Origin: Lachnospiraceae bacterium UBA4260
GTDB lineage: Bacteria; Bacillota; Clostridia; Lachnospirales; Lachnospiraceae
Length of the DNA stretch: 64,000 bases
Direction of reading: 5' to 3'
Assembly: GCA_002395235.1 (NCBI GenBank)
Contig: DGWK01000019.1
Span: 185,241-249,240 of the forward strand
Shown: positions 1-8,658 of the stretch, in pieces
Layout: each line of letters opens with the position of its first letter
Numbering within the stretch: position 1 is the stretch's first letter
Notes under the pieces: generated by a model
Seen by the model: only the letters and a program-made list of their open reading frames with translations
Told to the model about the DNA's origin: nothing
The model's database searches: none
Program-made: the position numbers and the translations under genes

Positions 1-2735
1 TGTCTGTGACTTTCCAGGTCCAGAGATCGACCACTCCTTCGGATGAGAACAGCTGGGAAAAGGTGGTGAAGAAAGTCAAGGGCGTGGCGACGGATGTGAC
101 GGTCGTGGTAGATCGCACAGACACAGAGGCCAAGAGCGTGACGGGACTTCCCAAGAGCGATCCCAATGGCAGTACTTACAGCTATCGCGCGGTGGAGATC
201 ATGATGACCGTCAAGGATAAGGACGGCGCGACACATGATATCGATATCAGCGATGGTGAGATCGGCGGTTACAAAGTGACTGAGATCCACTCCGCACAGG
301 AGGAGGGAACTGAGCCTTCGGAGGAAGAGGAGTTCGATACTTCCACTATCACTAATACGGCAGTCAAGGGCAAACTGAAACCTGTCAAAGACTGGCAGGA
401 CGAAGGAAACCGGTACGGAGACAGACCTTCGGAGATCAAAGTCAGGATCAAAGCTGAAGGTACTAACTATTTTGACTGCGAAACAGTCGTTGTATTGAAT
501 GAAGACAACAACTGGGGCGAAGACCTCGATCCGATCGAAGTCCCTGTCATGGATGTGTACGGCAACAAGATCACATATGTGATCACGGAGATCCTGGATG
601 AGGATAAGGACAAGGAGACGGAGCTTCTTAAGAAGTACGTTTCCACCTTCGAGATCGAGACAGAAGGCGTAGAAGTTAAGGTTACCGGAGAAGGCGTCAC
701 AGGCAGCACTGAGATCACAGACAACAAGACGACCACGGATACATATACCAACACACACAAGCCGGTGAGGACTTCTGTGACAGCCAAGAAGATCTGGAAC
801 GATCAGAACAACAAGAGCGGCGAGCGCCCCAAGACAATCGAGTTCACGCTGTTCGAGACTTATGTGGACGGCGAAGGCAATGAGAAGACAGAAGCTGTCA
901 CTGAAGACGACACGGGCGCAGCAGTCGAACCTAAAGAAGTGACTGAGGGAGAAGACGGAACGTGGACAGTCAGCTGGTCGGATCTTGCGGTCTACAAGAA
1001 GGGTCTTGTCGGCAGTGTGATCACCTACACGGTCAAGGAGACCAAGATCAACGGCATCGATGTCAAGGACTACTATGGCTACGAGATTGATGAAAATGGT
1101 CTGGAAGTGACGAACACGCCTGTCGAGACCGGACTGGATGTCACCAAAGAGTGGGATGATGACGAAGCTGAGATCGCGGCTTCTGTGACCGCAGTCACCT
1201 TCCGGATCGAGAGCTCACTCGATGGAAGCAACTGGTCGGAAGTGAAGCAGAATGAGAAGCCGATCACTTTGACACTTGAGAGAAAGCCCGGTGAAGTCTT
1301 TGGAAAGGGCTCTGTAGACGGACTGCCCGCATATGATGTAAACAGCAAACCGTACACATACCGCGCAGTGGAGATTTCCATCACGGTAGACGGCAAGACA
1401 GTTGAAGTCAAGGACGGCAAGGTGGGCGGCTACGAAGTCACCGAAAAGCACACACCCGGATCCGATGAATCAGAAGAGAAAGCTGTGGCAAGAGACCTGT
1501 CAGAGATCAAAAACACTTTGATCCGCGGCAGCCTTGCAGTGGAGAAGGAGTGGACGGACAACAATGACGCCGACAGAGTCAGACCCGGCGAGATCACGAT
1601 CACACTGAAAGCGGAAGCGGCAGGCAAACAGATCGGAGGAATCGCAGACAGCACGGTCCTGAACGAAAAGAACAAGTGGGCTGACGATAAGACCTGGAAG
1701 AGTGTTCCTGTCTATGACGCGGCCGGCAACGCGATCACCTATATTTTCACGGAGCCGACTTCCGGTGACTACAAAGCATATGTGAGCATTGGTGATGAAG
1801 CTGAGATGGAAGGCTCTGCAGCTGCTGTGCAGATCGGCGATTCGAAAGATGCAGTGAAGATCAAGTTCAGAAACGAACTTATCATGACGAACTTCAGCGT
1901 CGAGAAGCGGTTCGAAGGAGATACCTTCGGCATCAGTGGAGCGGTGAAGGGTGTAACTGTCAAACTACAGAGATCGACCGGCGACAAATGGGAGGATGTA
2001 AAGAATCCTGCTGAGGCCGGATCTTACGACCTGACACCTGAAAACAATTGGAAGCATACCTGGGAAGGACTTCCCAAGTATGACAAGGACGGAAACGTTT
2101 ACAAGTACAGAGCTGTCGAGGTGAGCATCACGACCGGCAATGTGGTCCACAAGGTCACATACGGGAAGGATGAGACAAGCGGTACCGTGACAGCATACGA
2201 GTACACATCAAGCACAGAGAACAACACGACCGTGATCAACAACAAAGTGGTCATGGGATCTCTCGAGGTGACCAAGGTCTGGAAGGTCCAGAATGACAAA
2301 CGAAGGCCCGGTTCGATCAAGATCACTCTGACAACGACTTTGAAGGGTGAGGAGATCAGCCTCAAGGGCGTGAAGTATGAGGCGGCCCTGAACAAGGCCA
2401 ACGACTGGACGGACAAGACGACCTGGGCACAGGTGCCTGTCTGCGACGCAGAGGGCAACAAGATCACATACGTTCTGACAGAGCCCGAAAACGCAAGGTA
2501 CAACGCGAGCTACAGGATCGTCTACAGAGGAAGTGCCGTCGATGAAGGCAGTGGAAGAATGGTAAGCACGGAGATCTATGCGGGTGATTCCGTAGAGGCA
2601 ATCTTTACCAACACGCTGATTCCTCCGCCGCCGAACCGCACCGGAGATGACGCGCCGCTCGCTGTATTAGGCGCAGTGCTTGCGGCAGGAATCGCCGGGC
2701 TTGGAGTTGTTCTTTACAGGAGAAGACGCAGGTAA
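1..2735 (+). CDS. CnaB-repeat surface protein, 5' end cut by window
   Basis: The reading frame is open to the left edge, so the true start lies outside the window; at least 909 residues are visible. It is a string of about seven CnaB-type beta-sandwich repeats of 120-130 residues, each opening with a V-x-K-x-W-like strand (for example KPVKDWQDEG near residue 127, VTAKKIWNDQ near 261, LDVTKEWDDD near 376) and closing with a V(T/I)NT or NxL strand. Such repeats form stalks of surface adhesins and are often stabilised by Lys-Asn isopeptide bonds. The C-terminus has a proline-rich NRTGDD segment, a hydrophobic helix and an Arg tail, which resembles a sortase sorting signal without a clear LPxTG. 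Composition is rich in acidic residues and Thr. Role in adhesion is inferred. Confidence 0.85.
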   Translation, partial: SVTFQVQRSTTPSDENSWEKVVKKVKGVATDVTVVVDRTDTEAKSVTGLPKSDPNGSTYSYRAVEIMMTVKDKDGATHDIDISDGEIGGYKVTEIHSAQEEGTEPSEEEEFDTSTITNTAVKGKLKPVKDWQDEGNRYGDRPSEIKVRIKAEGTNYFDCETVVVLNEDNNWGEDLDPIEVPVMDVYGNKITYVITEILDEDKDKETELLKKYVSTFEIETEGVEVKVTGEGVTGSTEITDNKTTTDTYTNTHKPVRTSVTAKKIWNDQNNKSGERPKTIEFTLFETYVDGEGNEKTEAVTEDDTGAAVEPKEVTEGEDGTWTVSWSDLAVYKKGLVGSVITYTVKETKINGIDVKDYYGYEIDENGLEVTNTPVETGLDVTKEWDDDEAEIAASVTAVTFRIESSLDGSNWSEVKQNEKPITLTLERKPGEVFGKGSVDGLPAYDVNSKPYTYRAVEISITVDGKTVEVKDGKVGGYEVTEKHTPGSDESEEKAVARDLSEIKNTLIRGSLAVEKEWTDNNDADRVRPGEITITLKAEAAGKQIGGIADSTVLNEKNKWADDKTWKSVPVYDAAGNAITYIFTEPTSGDYKAYVSIGDEAEMEGSAAAVQIGDSKDAVKIKFRNELIMTNFSVEKRFEGDTFGISGAVKGVTVKLQRSTGDKWEDVKNPAEAGSYDLTPENNWKHTWEGLPKYDKDGNVYKYRAVEVSITTGNVVHKVTYGKDETSGTVTAYEYTSSTENNTTVINNKVVMGSLEVTKVWKVQNDKRRPGSIKITLTTTLKGEEISLKGVKYEAALNKANDWTDKTTWAQVPVCDAEGNKITYVLTEPENARYNASYRIVYRGSAVDEGSGRMVSTEIYAGDSVEAIFTNTLIPPPPNRTGDDAPLAVLGAVLAAGIAGLGVVLYRRRRR

Positions 2736-2779
2736 GCCGGGACTCGGGTTTGCTGACGCGAAAATGATTCTCACAAGCA

Positions 2780-2813
2780 GGGGGGAGGAGCCGGAGGGCT
2801 TCTCCCCCTTTTG
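2780..2813 (+). terminator. Rho-independent terminator after surface protein
   Basis: A G/C-rich stem (GGGGGAG pairing with CTCCCCC, extended by GCC/GGC) is followed by a short T-run about 45 bases after the stop codon of the surface protein. Confidence 0.7.
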
Positions 2814-2862
2814 ACGCTGTGTTTTGCCGGCTTTGCCGGATGAAAAGAAACAGGGGAAATAG

Positions 2863-2868
2863 TATAAT
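2863..2868 (+). promoter_or_regulatory. Candidate -10 box for pyridoxal kinase gene
   Basis: A perfect TATAAT lies 59 bases before the chosen start of the kinase gene. No good -35 is visible at 16-18 bases. The box abuts a degenerate copy of the dispersed repeat described below. Confidence 0.4.
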
Positions 2869-2925
2869 ATATGGGGAATGTCCCTCGCTCAATTGTTTGA
2901 TGCACATGCGTGCAGAAAGGAAGAT
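2869..2925 (+). repeat. Degenerate copy A of dispersed intergenic repeat
   Basis: The segment runs in the same order as copy B at 4084: a GGGGAATGTCCCTC hairpin-like block, a degraded GAGTTAT-like block, then TTGATGCACATGCGTGCAG and AAAGGAAGAT. The last part supplies the GGAAG ribosome-binding site of the following gene. It ends where the coding region begins, so the 3' half of the element is missing. Confidence 0.55.
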
Positions 2926-2926
2926 A

Positions 2927-3763
2927 ATGAAAAGAATCCTTACGATCCAGGATATTTCATGCTTTGGCAAGTGCTCGACTACGATCGCCCTGCCGGTTCT
3001 CTCTGCAATGGGGATTGAGACCACGGTACTTCCGACAGCGATCCTTTCTACACATACCATGTTTCCTGACTACATAAAGATGGATCTTACGGACACGATC
3101 CTGTCCTTTGCGAAACAGTGGAAAGATAATGGCGCCGCGTTCGACGCGATCTATACAGGGTATTTGGGGACTGTTAAGGATATAGAACTGGTCATGAACG
3201 TGATCGATCTGTTCAGGGATAAGGACACATTGCTCTTTGTAGATCCCGTATTCGGAGACCATGGAAGAGCATATGCGGGAATCAGTGAAGATTACGGAGC
3301 GCATTGCTCAGAACTGTGCAGAGCGGCAGATTATGCAGTTCCCAATATTACAGAGGCATGCCTTATGACCGGGATGGAGTATAAGGAAAAGTATGACGAA
3401 AGCTATATTTCAGAATTGGCGCAGCGGGTATGTGCTATGGGAGCCGCCAACGCGATTGTGACCGGCGTTTCATATTCCGGCGGGACCATTGGATATCAGG
3501 GCATGAGCCGGAAGTCAGGACAGGCTTTTTCGTATCAAAATAAGAAGATCGACATCTCGTATCACGGTACAGGAGATCTGTTTTCCGCGGCGGCGGCAGG
3601 CGCATTGGTCTGCGGCAAGAGACCGGAACTCGCTTTCAGGATCGCCGCAGACTATACGGCGGAGACGATCAGAGTGACAAAAGAGGATTCTGATGACCCC
3701 CGCTTCGGCATTCATTTTGAATCGTCGATTCCGAACCTTCTTGAGATGATGGGAAAAGCATAG
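2927..3763 (+). CDS. pdxY: Pyridoxal/pyridoxamine kinase
   Basis: The product is a 278-residue ribokinase-fold kinase of the PdxK/PdxY type, which phosphorylates pyridoxal, pyridoxine or pyridoxamine with ATP in the vitamin B6 salvage pathway. The N-terminus (RILTIQDISCFGKCS, then STTIALPVLSAMGIE and LPTAILSTHT) is typical of the family, as are the VDPVFGDHG segment in the middle and the GTGD anion-hole motif with catalytic Asp near residue 208. The frame extends upstream to 2819, but the ATG at 2927 follows a GGAAG site and matches the family N-terminus. It is followed by tRNA genes and appears to be a single-gene unit. PdxK and PdxY cannot be told apart with certainty. Confidence 0.88.
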   Translation: MKRILTIQDISCFGKCSTTIALPVLSAMGIETTVLPTAILSTHTMFPDYIKMDLTDTILSFAKQWKDNGAAFDAIYTGYLGTVKDIELVMNVIDLFRDKDTLLFVDPVFGDHGRAYAGISEDYGAHCSELCRAADYAVPNITEACLMTGMEYKEKYDESYISELAQRVCAMGAANAIVTGVSYSGGTIGYQGMSRKSGQAFSYQNKKIDISYHGTGDLFSAAAAGALVCGKRPELAFRIAADYTAETIRVTKEDSDDPRFGIHFESSIPNLLEMMGKA

Positions 3764-3784
3764 GAAAGAATTTACAAAAATGAA

Positions 3785-3813
3785 TTGACATATTCTTTTT
3801 GATGTAATAATAT
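3785..3813 (+). promoter_or_regulatory. Promoter of tRNA-Val pair
   Basis: TTGACA (3785-3790) and TAATAT (3808-3813) are separated by exactly 17 bases and lie 47 bases before the first tRNA-Val. Confidence 0.75.
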
Positions 3814-3860
3814 ACTTAAGTACTCTGAAGGCGAGGTCAGAGAGAATCGCACAGGGTCAA

Positions 3861-3934
3861 GGAACCGTAGCTCAGCTGGGATGAGCGTTCGCCTCACACG
3901 CGAGAGGTCACGGGTTCGAGCCCCGTCGGTTCCA
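3861..3934 (+). tRNA. tRNA-Val(CAC)
   Basis: A full cloverleaf can be drawn: acceptor stem GGAACCG/CGGTTCC with discriminator A, D arm GCTC/GAGC, anticodon loop CTCACAC giving anticodon CAC, and T arm ACGGG-TTCGAGC-CCCGT. CCA is not encoded. The first of two tandem valine tRNAs that share acceptor and T arms. Confidence 0.93.
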
Positions 3935-3963
3935 CTGTCCCGTTCGGGGTAATAATTAAATAC

Positions 3964-4037
3964 GGAACCGTAGCTCAGCTGGGATGAGCGTCCGCTTGAC
4001 GTGCGGGAGGTCATGGGTTCGAGCCCCGTCGGTTCCA
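3964..4037 (+). tRNA. tRNA-Val(GAC)
   Basis: Cloverleaf with the same acceptor stem as the preceding tRNA and anticodon loop TTGACGT, giving anticodon GAC. It is 29 bases downstream of tRNA-Val(CAC), and the pair probably arose by duplication. CCA is not encoded. Confidence 0.93.
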
Positions 4038-4045
4038 CTTGAGAA

Positions 4046-4080
4046 GGGCGTGTGAGTGCTTTCACACGCTTTTTATTTTA
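4046..4080 (+). terminator. Terminator of tRNA-Val transcript
   Basis: A GCGTGTGA/TCACACGC stem followed by a run of T's directly after the second tRNA-Val. Confidence 0.85.
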
Positions 4081-4083
4081 CCT

Positions 4084-4197
4084 ATAACTCAGGGGGGATG
4101 TCCCCCACTGAGTTATATGATGCACACGCGTGAGGCAAGGAAGATGCTGCCTTACAGGCGGACCCGCAAGCGGAGCAGCTGCTCGCTCTATGAGCCG
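4084..4197 (+). repeat. Copy B of dispersed intergenic repeat
   Basis: A short-form copy. It has an outer ATAACTCAG/CTGAGTTAT stem enclosing GGGGATGTCCCC, then GATGCACACGCGTG, a small inner hairpin (GCC-TTACA-GGC) and a last block resembling CTCGCTCTATGAGCC. The outer CGCGTG.../...CAAGCGG stem is degraded compared with copies C, E and F. It lies between the convergent tRNA-Val and tRNA-Leu terminators, so it belongs to no gene. Confidence 0.8.
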
Positions 4198-4206
4198 TAA
4201 ATGGAC

Positions 4207-4238
4207 AAAAAAATCGGGAACATTTCTGTTCCCGATGA
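4207..4238 (-). terminator. Terminator of tRNA-Leu transcript
   Basis: On the minus strand, ATCGGGAACAG-AAA-TGTTCCCGAT followed by seven T's, directly after tRNA-Leu(AAG). Confidence 0.88.
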
Positions 4239-4244
4239 TCTGAC

Positions 4245-4328
4245 TGCGGAAGATGGGACTTGAACCCACACGGTGTACCCACCACAAGATCCTTAGTCTT
4301 GCTCGTCTGCCAGTTCCGACACTTCCGC
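4245..4328 (-). tRNA. tRNA-Leu(AAG)
   Basis: Minus-strand class II tRNA of 84 bases. The acceptor stem is GCGGAAG/CTTCCGC with discriminator A. The anticodon stem is CAAGA/TCTTG around the 7-base loop CTAAGGA, giving anticodon AAG, followed by a long variable arm. An A at position 34 of a leucine tRNA would need deamination to inosine to read CUC as well as CUU. CCA is not encoded. Confidence 0.9.
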
Positions 4329-4351
4329 GCACTCCCGATATTAATTTGGGA

Positions 4352-4434
4352 TGCAGGAGATGGGACTTGAACCCACACTATGTTGCCATAACAGGCACCT
4401 GAAGCCTGCGCGTCTGCCATTCCGCCACTCCTGC
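4352..4434 (-). tRNA. tRNA-Leu(CAG)
   Basis: Minus-strand class II tRNA of 83 bases with acceptor stem GCAGGAG/CTCCTGC, anticodon stem CAGGC/GCCTG, loop TTCAGGT giving anticodon CAG, and a long variable arm. It is transcribed first in the two-tRNA unit, 23 bases before tRNA-Leu(AAG). Confidence 0.93.
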
Positions 4435-4445
4435 GAACAAATGTT

Positions 4446-4474
4446 ATTTTATTAGTAATATATTCAAATGTCAA
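4446..4474 (-). promoter_or_regulatory. Promoter of tRNA-Leu pair
   Basis: On the minus strand TTGACA (4474-4469) and TAAAAT (4451-4446) are 17 bases apart and just upstream of tRNA-Leu(CAG), in an AT-rich stretch. Confidence 0.78.
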
Positions 4475-4624
4475 CATATATTTGAAATTTATTTTTTTGT
4501 AAAAAAGGAAAATCAAAATCGACGAAGAATAATAAAATTAGACCCGATTTTGCCGCCGGTTTGCAGATCGGTCCCGCAATTCTGTTTTCATTTCGGTATT
4601 CACAAGTTAAGAAGAGGCCTTCCA

Positions 4625-5632
4625 TTGACGATCAGAGAAGAACTGGAATTAAGAGAAAAAGAGATCCTGGCCCCCTGGGCTGCTTTCTCAACCCAATCAA
4701 AGGGCAGGACTGTGCCCGAAGAGCAGTGTGACATCCGGCCTGTCTTCCAAAGGGACAGGGACAGGATTCTCCACAGCAAGTCATTCAGAAGACTCAAAGA
4801 TAAGACGCAGGTCTTTCTTTCTCCCGACGGAGATCATTACAGGACGCGCATGACGCACACTCTGGAAGTATCTCAGAACGCCAGAACGATCGCCAAGGCG
4901 CTGCGCCTCAACGAAGATTTGGTCGAAGCGATCGCGCTGGGGCATGACCTAGGGCACACGCCCTTCGGACATGCGGGAGAGCGGGCGCTGAATAAGATCT
5001 GCCCGGAGGGATTCCGGCACTATGAGCAGAGCCTTCGAACTGTGGATCTGCTTGAGAAAAACGGCGCCGGACTCAATCTCACGCAGGAAGTGAGAGACGG
5101 AATACTGAACCATCAGATGAATACGCTCCCCTTCACGCTGGAGGGACAGATCGTGCGGCTGTCCGATAAGATCGCCTATATCCATCACGATATGGACGAC
5201 GCCATAAGAGGCGGAATACTGAAGGAAGAGGACGTCCCGGAGCGGATTGCCTCTGTCGTGGGCAGAACACTGGGGCAGCGCCTTGACCGCTTTATCCATG
5301 ACATCATCACGACGAGTCAGGGGAGGCCTGTGATTACCATGTCGGAGGAGATCGCAGAGGCTTTTCGCGATCTCAGGGCTTTCATGTTTGAGAGCGTTTA
5401 CACTAACCCGCTCGCCAAGTCGGAGGAGTCCAAGGCCTGCAGCATGATCGAAGTTCTGTATGATCACTATATGAAGCACCCGGAGGAACTTCCGGATCTT
5501 CAGAAGAAGATGATTGATACCGGCACTCCTCTCTACAGGGCTGTCTGTGACTATATCGCTTCGATGACAGACAGATATGCGATCAAAATGTTTGAATCGA
5601 TCTACATCCCCAAAAACTGGGATGTGATCTGA
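4625..5632 (+). CDS. dgt: dGTP triphosphohydrolase-like protein (HD domain)
   Basis: A 335-residue HD-domain phosphohydrolase of the Dgt family, which cleaves dNTPs to deoxynucleosides and triphosphate. The family signature is complete: RILHSKSFRRLKDKTQVF near the N-terminus, HTLEVSQ with the first metal-binding His, then GHDLGHTPFGHAGE with the HD pair, and later LSDKIAYIHHDMDD with the last metal-binding Asp. The frame is open to 4550, but a TTG at 4625 preceded by AAGAAGAGG gives the usual N-terminus (TIREELELREKEIL). It starts the dgt-dnaG-rpoD group common in Clostridia, with a 15-base gap to dnaG. Its exact substrate in this lineage is not known from sequence. Confidence 0.92.
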   Translation: MTIREELELREKEILAPWAAFSTQSKGRTVPEEQCDIRPVFQRDRDRILHSKSFRRLKDKTQVFLSPDGDHYRTRMTHTLEVSQNARTIAKALRLNEDLVEAIALGHDLGHTPFGHAGERALNKICPEGFRHYEQSLRTVDLLEKNGAGLNLTQEVRDGILNHQMNTLPFTLEGQIVRLSDKIAYIHHDMDDAIRGGILKEEDVPERIASVVGRTLGQRLDRFIHDIITTSQGRPVITMSEEIAEAFRDLRAFMFESVYTNPLAKSEESKACSMIEVLYDHYMKHPEELPDLQKKMIDTGTPLYRAVCDYIASMTDRYAIKMFESIYIPKNWDVI

Positions 5633-5647
5633 CAGGAAAATCAGAAT

Positions 5648-7480
5648 ATGTACTATCCGGATGAAAAAGTGGAGGAGGTCCTGCGCGCCAATAACATCGT
5701 GGATGTCGTAGGAACTTATGTCCATTTACAGAAAAAGGGCGCTAACTATTTTGGCCTGTGCCCTTTTCACAATGAAAAATCTCCCTCTTTCTCTGTCTCG
5801 GAACCCAAGCAGATGTTTTACTGCTTCGGATGCGGCGCGGGCGGAAACGCGGCGACTTTTCTCATGAAATATGAGAACTACAGTTTCCAGGAAGCCCTGC
5901 AGACACTGGCGGACAGGGCGGGCATCAAGCTCCCCGAAGTCAATTACAGCGAAGAGGCAAAAAAAAGAGAGGAGAAGAGACAGCTCTTAAGAGCGGTCAA
6001 CAAAGAGGCGGCCGTCTACTACTACAAGCTTCTGCGGTCACAAAAGGGCATAAAAGGGCTCAGGTACCTGGCGCAGAGAAAACTGGACGCTGCCACGATG
6101 CGCGATTTCGGCCTGGGATACGCCGACGGCTCGGGGAATGACCTGTGCGCCCACCTGCGCAGCAAGGGCTTTTCCGACGACGTGATCCTCGAGGCGGGCG
6201 TCGCCGCCTTCGACGAGAAGAGGGGAATGCACGACAAATTCTGGAACCGCGTCATCTTCCCCATCATGGACGTGCGGGGACAGGTGATCGGCTTCGGCGG
6301 GCGCGTCATGGGGGACGCCAAGCCCAAGTACCTCAACTCTCCCGAGACGGAGATCTTCGACAAGAGCCGGAACCTGTACGGACTGCACATTGCCAAAAGA
6401 TCGAAGGCACCTTACAAGATCCTGTGCGAGGGGTACATGGACGTCATCTCCATGCATCAGGCCGGCTTTCACGAAGCGGTCGCCTCGCTGGGCACTTCCT
6501 TCACGGAAGGGCAGGCGGCACTCCTTAAAAGATACACCGGGCAGGTGCTGCTGGCTTATGACAGCGACGGAGCCGGCGTAAGGGCGGCCCTGCGATCGAT
6601 CGGCATACTGAAAAAGGCGGGGATTGAAGGAAAAGTGATCGACCTGCGGCCCCAGAAGGATCCCGATGAGTTTATAAAGGAAAACGGTAAGGATGCTTTC
6701 CTGGAGCGGATCAAAAATGCGGAGAACAGTTTTTTCTTCGAGCTTCGCATGATGCAGAGAGAGTATTCCATGGACGACCCGGCGCAGCGGACACAGTTCC
6801 ATCACGCCATCGCCGCCAAATTGTGCGCGATCGAAGATGAGATCGAGAGAAATAATTATCTGGCGGAAGCGGCGAGGCGCTACTATGTGGACGAGGGGAG
6901 CCTGAGAAGGCTGGTGGCCTCCTACGGGAGATCCGGTTCGGCACAGACGGTCTGGAATAGCGGCGCGGAGCCTTCCTCGGCGGCACCGGAGCCGGCCAAA
7001 AAGCGCCCGAGCCGGCTGACTAAGGAGGACCGGATCGAGCAGAATGAGAAGCTCCTCATGACATGGCTCGCGGACGAGCCCGAGATCTTCCCGCAGATTG
7101 CTCCCTATCTGCGCCCGGAACACTTTCACGAGGGCGTCGCCAGGCAGGCGGCCCAGGGGTATTGGAAGATCCTTGAAGAGCAGGGCGGCGGCAACCCGGC
7201 TTCCGTGATCGGCATGTTCGAGTCGCAGCAGGAGCAGGAGATGGCGGCGGCCATGTTCAACACAAGACTGAAGGGACTCACGGACACAAGAGAAAGAGAA
7301 AAAGCGCTTAAGGATATCGTGATCTCGATCCGAAAAGCCGCGGCGGAAAGGGAGAAAAAACAGTTCGAAGAAGGGATGCAGGAGCCGTCCGCCCAGATGC
7401 TCAGCAAAATGCTCAGCACAAAAAAAGAACTGCAGGCGCTCGGTAAAATCAACTTCACCCTTAGGCAGACCACTGCCTGA
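5648..7480 (+). CDS. dnaG: DNA primase
   Basis: The primase makes RNA primers at the replication fork. The 610-residue product has a CHC2 zinc finger (C38, H41, C59, C62), then the RNA polymerase core with [10 protein letters not shown] (metal-binding Glu of the TOPRIM fold) and AYDSDGAG and [11 protein letters not shown] acidic motifs at about residues 260-345. A C-terminal helicase-interaction region follows from about residue 460, after an Ala/Pro/Ser-rich linker. Length is normal for the family. It lies between dgt and rpoD, the classical macromolecular-synthesis arrangement. Confidence 0.97.
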   Translation: MYYPDEKVEEVLRANNIVDVVGTYVHLQKKGANYFGLCPFHNEKSPSFSVSEPKQMFYCFGCGAGGNAATFLMKYENYSFQEALQTLADRAGIKLPEVNYSEEAKKREEKRQLLRAVNKEAAVYYYKLLRSQKGIKGLRYLAQRKLDAATMRDFGLGYADGSGNDLCAHLRSKGFSDDVILEAGVAAFDEKRGMHDKFWNRVIFPIMDVRGQVIGFGGRVMGDAKPKYLNSPETEIFDKSRNLYGLHIAKRSKAPYKILCEGYMDVISMHQAGFHEAVASLGTSFTEGQAALLKRYTGQVLLAYDSDGAGVRAALRSIGILKKAGIEGKVIDLRPQKDPDEFIKENGKDAFLERIKNAENSFFFELRMMQREYSMDDPAQRTQFHHAIAAKLCAIEDEIERNNYLAEAARRYYVDEGSLRRLVASYGRSGSAQTVWNSGAEPSSAAPEPAKKRPSRLTKEDRIEQNEKLLMTWLADEPEIFPQIAPYLRPEHFHEGVARQAAQGYWKILEEQGGGNPASVIGMFESQQEQEMAAAMFNTRLKGLTDTREREKALKDIVISIRKAAAEREKKQFEEGMQEPSAQMLSKMLSTKKELQALGKINFTLRQTTA

Positions 7481-7509
7481 AAGATATTGAAAAACGGAGG
7501 AACAGAAAA

Positions 7510-8655
7510 ATGAGCAAAGCGGATAACAAGAATCATGAAACAATGAGTCAGGAAGAGTTCATGAGGAAGATCGGGGACCTGATCGCCGCCGGAAAGCAGA
7601 AGAAAGGAGTCCTTGAGGAGTCGGAAATACGCGCTGAGTTCAGAAATCTGAAGTTGACCGACGACCAGTATGAACTGATCGTGCGTGTCCTTGAAAAGAA
7701 TGATATCGATGTGCTTCAGGTCGTTGAGGATGACGACACGGAATTGCACGACGATGATATTGATATGATCGATGAGAACAGTGAAGATGAACCGGACCTG
7801 CTCGACCTGAGCATTCCGGACAGCATCAACATTGAGGATCCCGTCCGCATGTACCTCAAGGAGATCGGCAAAGTGCCGCTTCTGACCGCGGAGGAGGAGA
7901 TCGAACTGGCCAAGAGGATGGAGAACGGCGACGAAGACGCCAAGAAGAGGCTGGCCGAAGCCAACCTTCGTCTCGTGGTAAGTATCGCAAAGCGCTATGT
8001 CGGCCGCGGCATGCTGTTCCTCGATCTGATCCAGGAGGGGAACCTGGGCCTGATCAAAGCGGTTGAGAAGTTCGATTACAACAAGGGATTCAAGTTTTCC
8101 ACCTATGCGACCTGGTGGATCCGCCAGGCGATCACGAGAGCGATCGCGGATCAGGCCAGAACGATCCGCATTCCCGTCCACATGGTTGAGACGATCAACA
8201 AACTGGTCAGAGTGAGCAGACAGCTCCTTCAGGAGCTTGGCAGAGAACCTACCCCCGAGGAGATCGCGGAGCGCATGGAGATCCCCGTGGAGAGAGTCCG
8301 TGAGATCCTCAAGATCTCCCAGGAGCCCGTTTCCCTCGAAACGCCCATCGGCGAAGAGGAAGACAGCCATCTGGGCGACTTCATCCAGGATGACAACGTG
8401 CCCGTACCTGCCGACGCAGCCGCTTTCACCCTGCTCAAGGAACAGCTGGTGGAAGTGCTGGGAACACTTACCGAGAGGGAGCAGAAAGTGCTCAGGCTCC
8501 GCTTCGGCCTCGATGACGGAAGAGCAAGGACCCTGGAAGAAGTCGGCAAGGAGTTCAACGTAACACGTGAGCGTATCAGACAGATCGAGGCCAAGGCGCT
8601 GCGCAAGCTCCGTCATCCCAGCAGAAGCCGCAAGCTCAAGGATTATCTCGACTGA
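7510..8655 (+). CDS. rpoD: RNA polymerase primary sigma factor (RpoD/SigA)
   Basis: The housekeeping sigma factor of 381 residues. A short acidic region 1.1 is followed by region 1.2 ([15 protein letters not shown]), region 2 ([37 protein letters not shown] for core binding, -10 recognition and melting), region 3 and region 4.2 ([20 protein letters not shown] helix-turn-helix for the -35). A GGAGGAAC site precedes the ATG. The many TTGACA/TATAAT promoters with 17-base spacers in this window fit its expected specificity. It follows dnaG by 29 bases. Confidence 0.98.
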   Translation: MSKADNKNHETMSQEEFMRKIGDLIAAGKQKKGVLEESEIRAEFRNLKLTDDQYELIVRVLEKNDIDVLQVVEDDDTELHDDDIDMIDENSEDEPDLLDLSIPDSINIEDPVRMYLKEIGKVPLLTAEEEIELAKRMENGDEDAKKRLAEANLRLVVSIAKRYVGRGMLFLDLIQEGNLGLIKAVEKFDYNKGFKFSTYATWWIRQAITRAIADQARTIRIPVHMVETINKLVRVSRQLLQELGREPTPEEIAERMEIPVERVREILKISQEPVSLETPIGEEEDSHLGDFIQDDNVPVPADAAAFTLLKEQLVEVLGTLTEREQKVLRLRFGLDDGRARTLEEVGKEFNVTRERIRQIEAKALRKLRHPSRSRKLKDYLD

Positions 8656-8658
8656 GCC

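Noticed and set aside
3861..4434. tRNA cluster as an integration hot spot
   Set aside because: No truncated tRNA copies or foreign genes are found next to these tRNAs.
6038..7543. Long minus-strand frame across dnaG
   Set aside because: No ribosome-binding site and no recognisable domain; dnaG on the other strand is complete.
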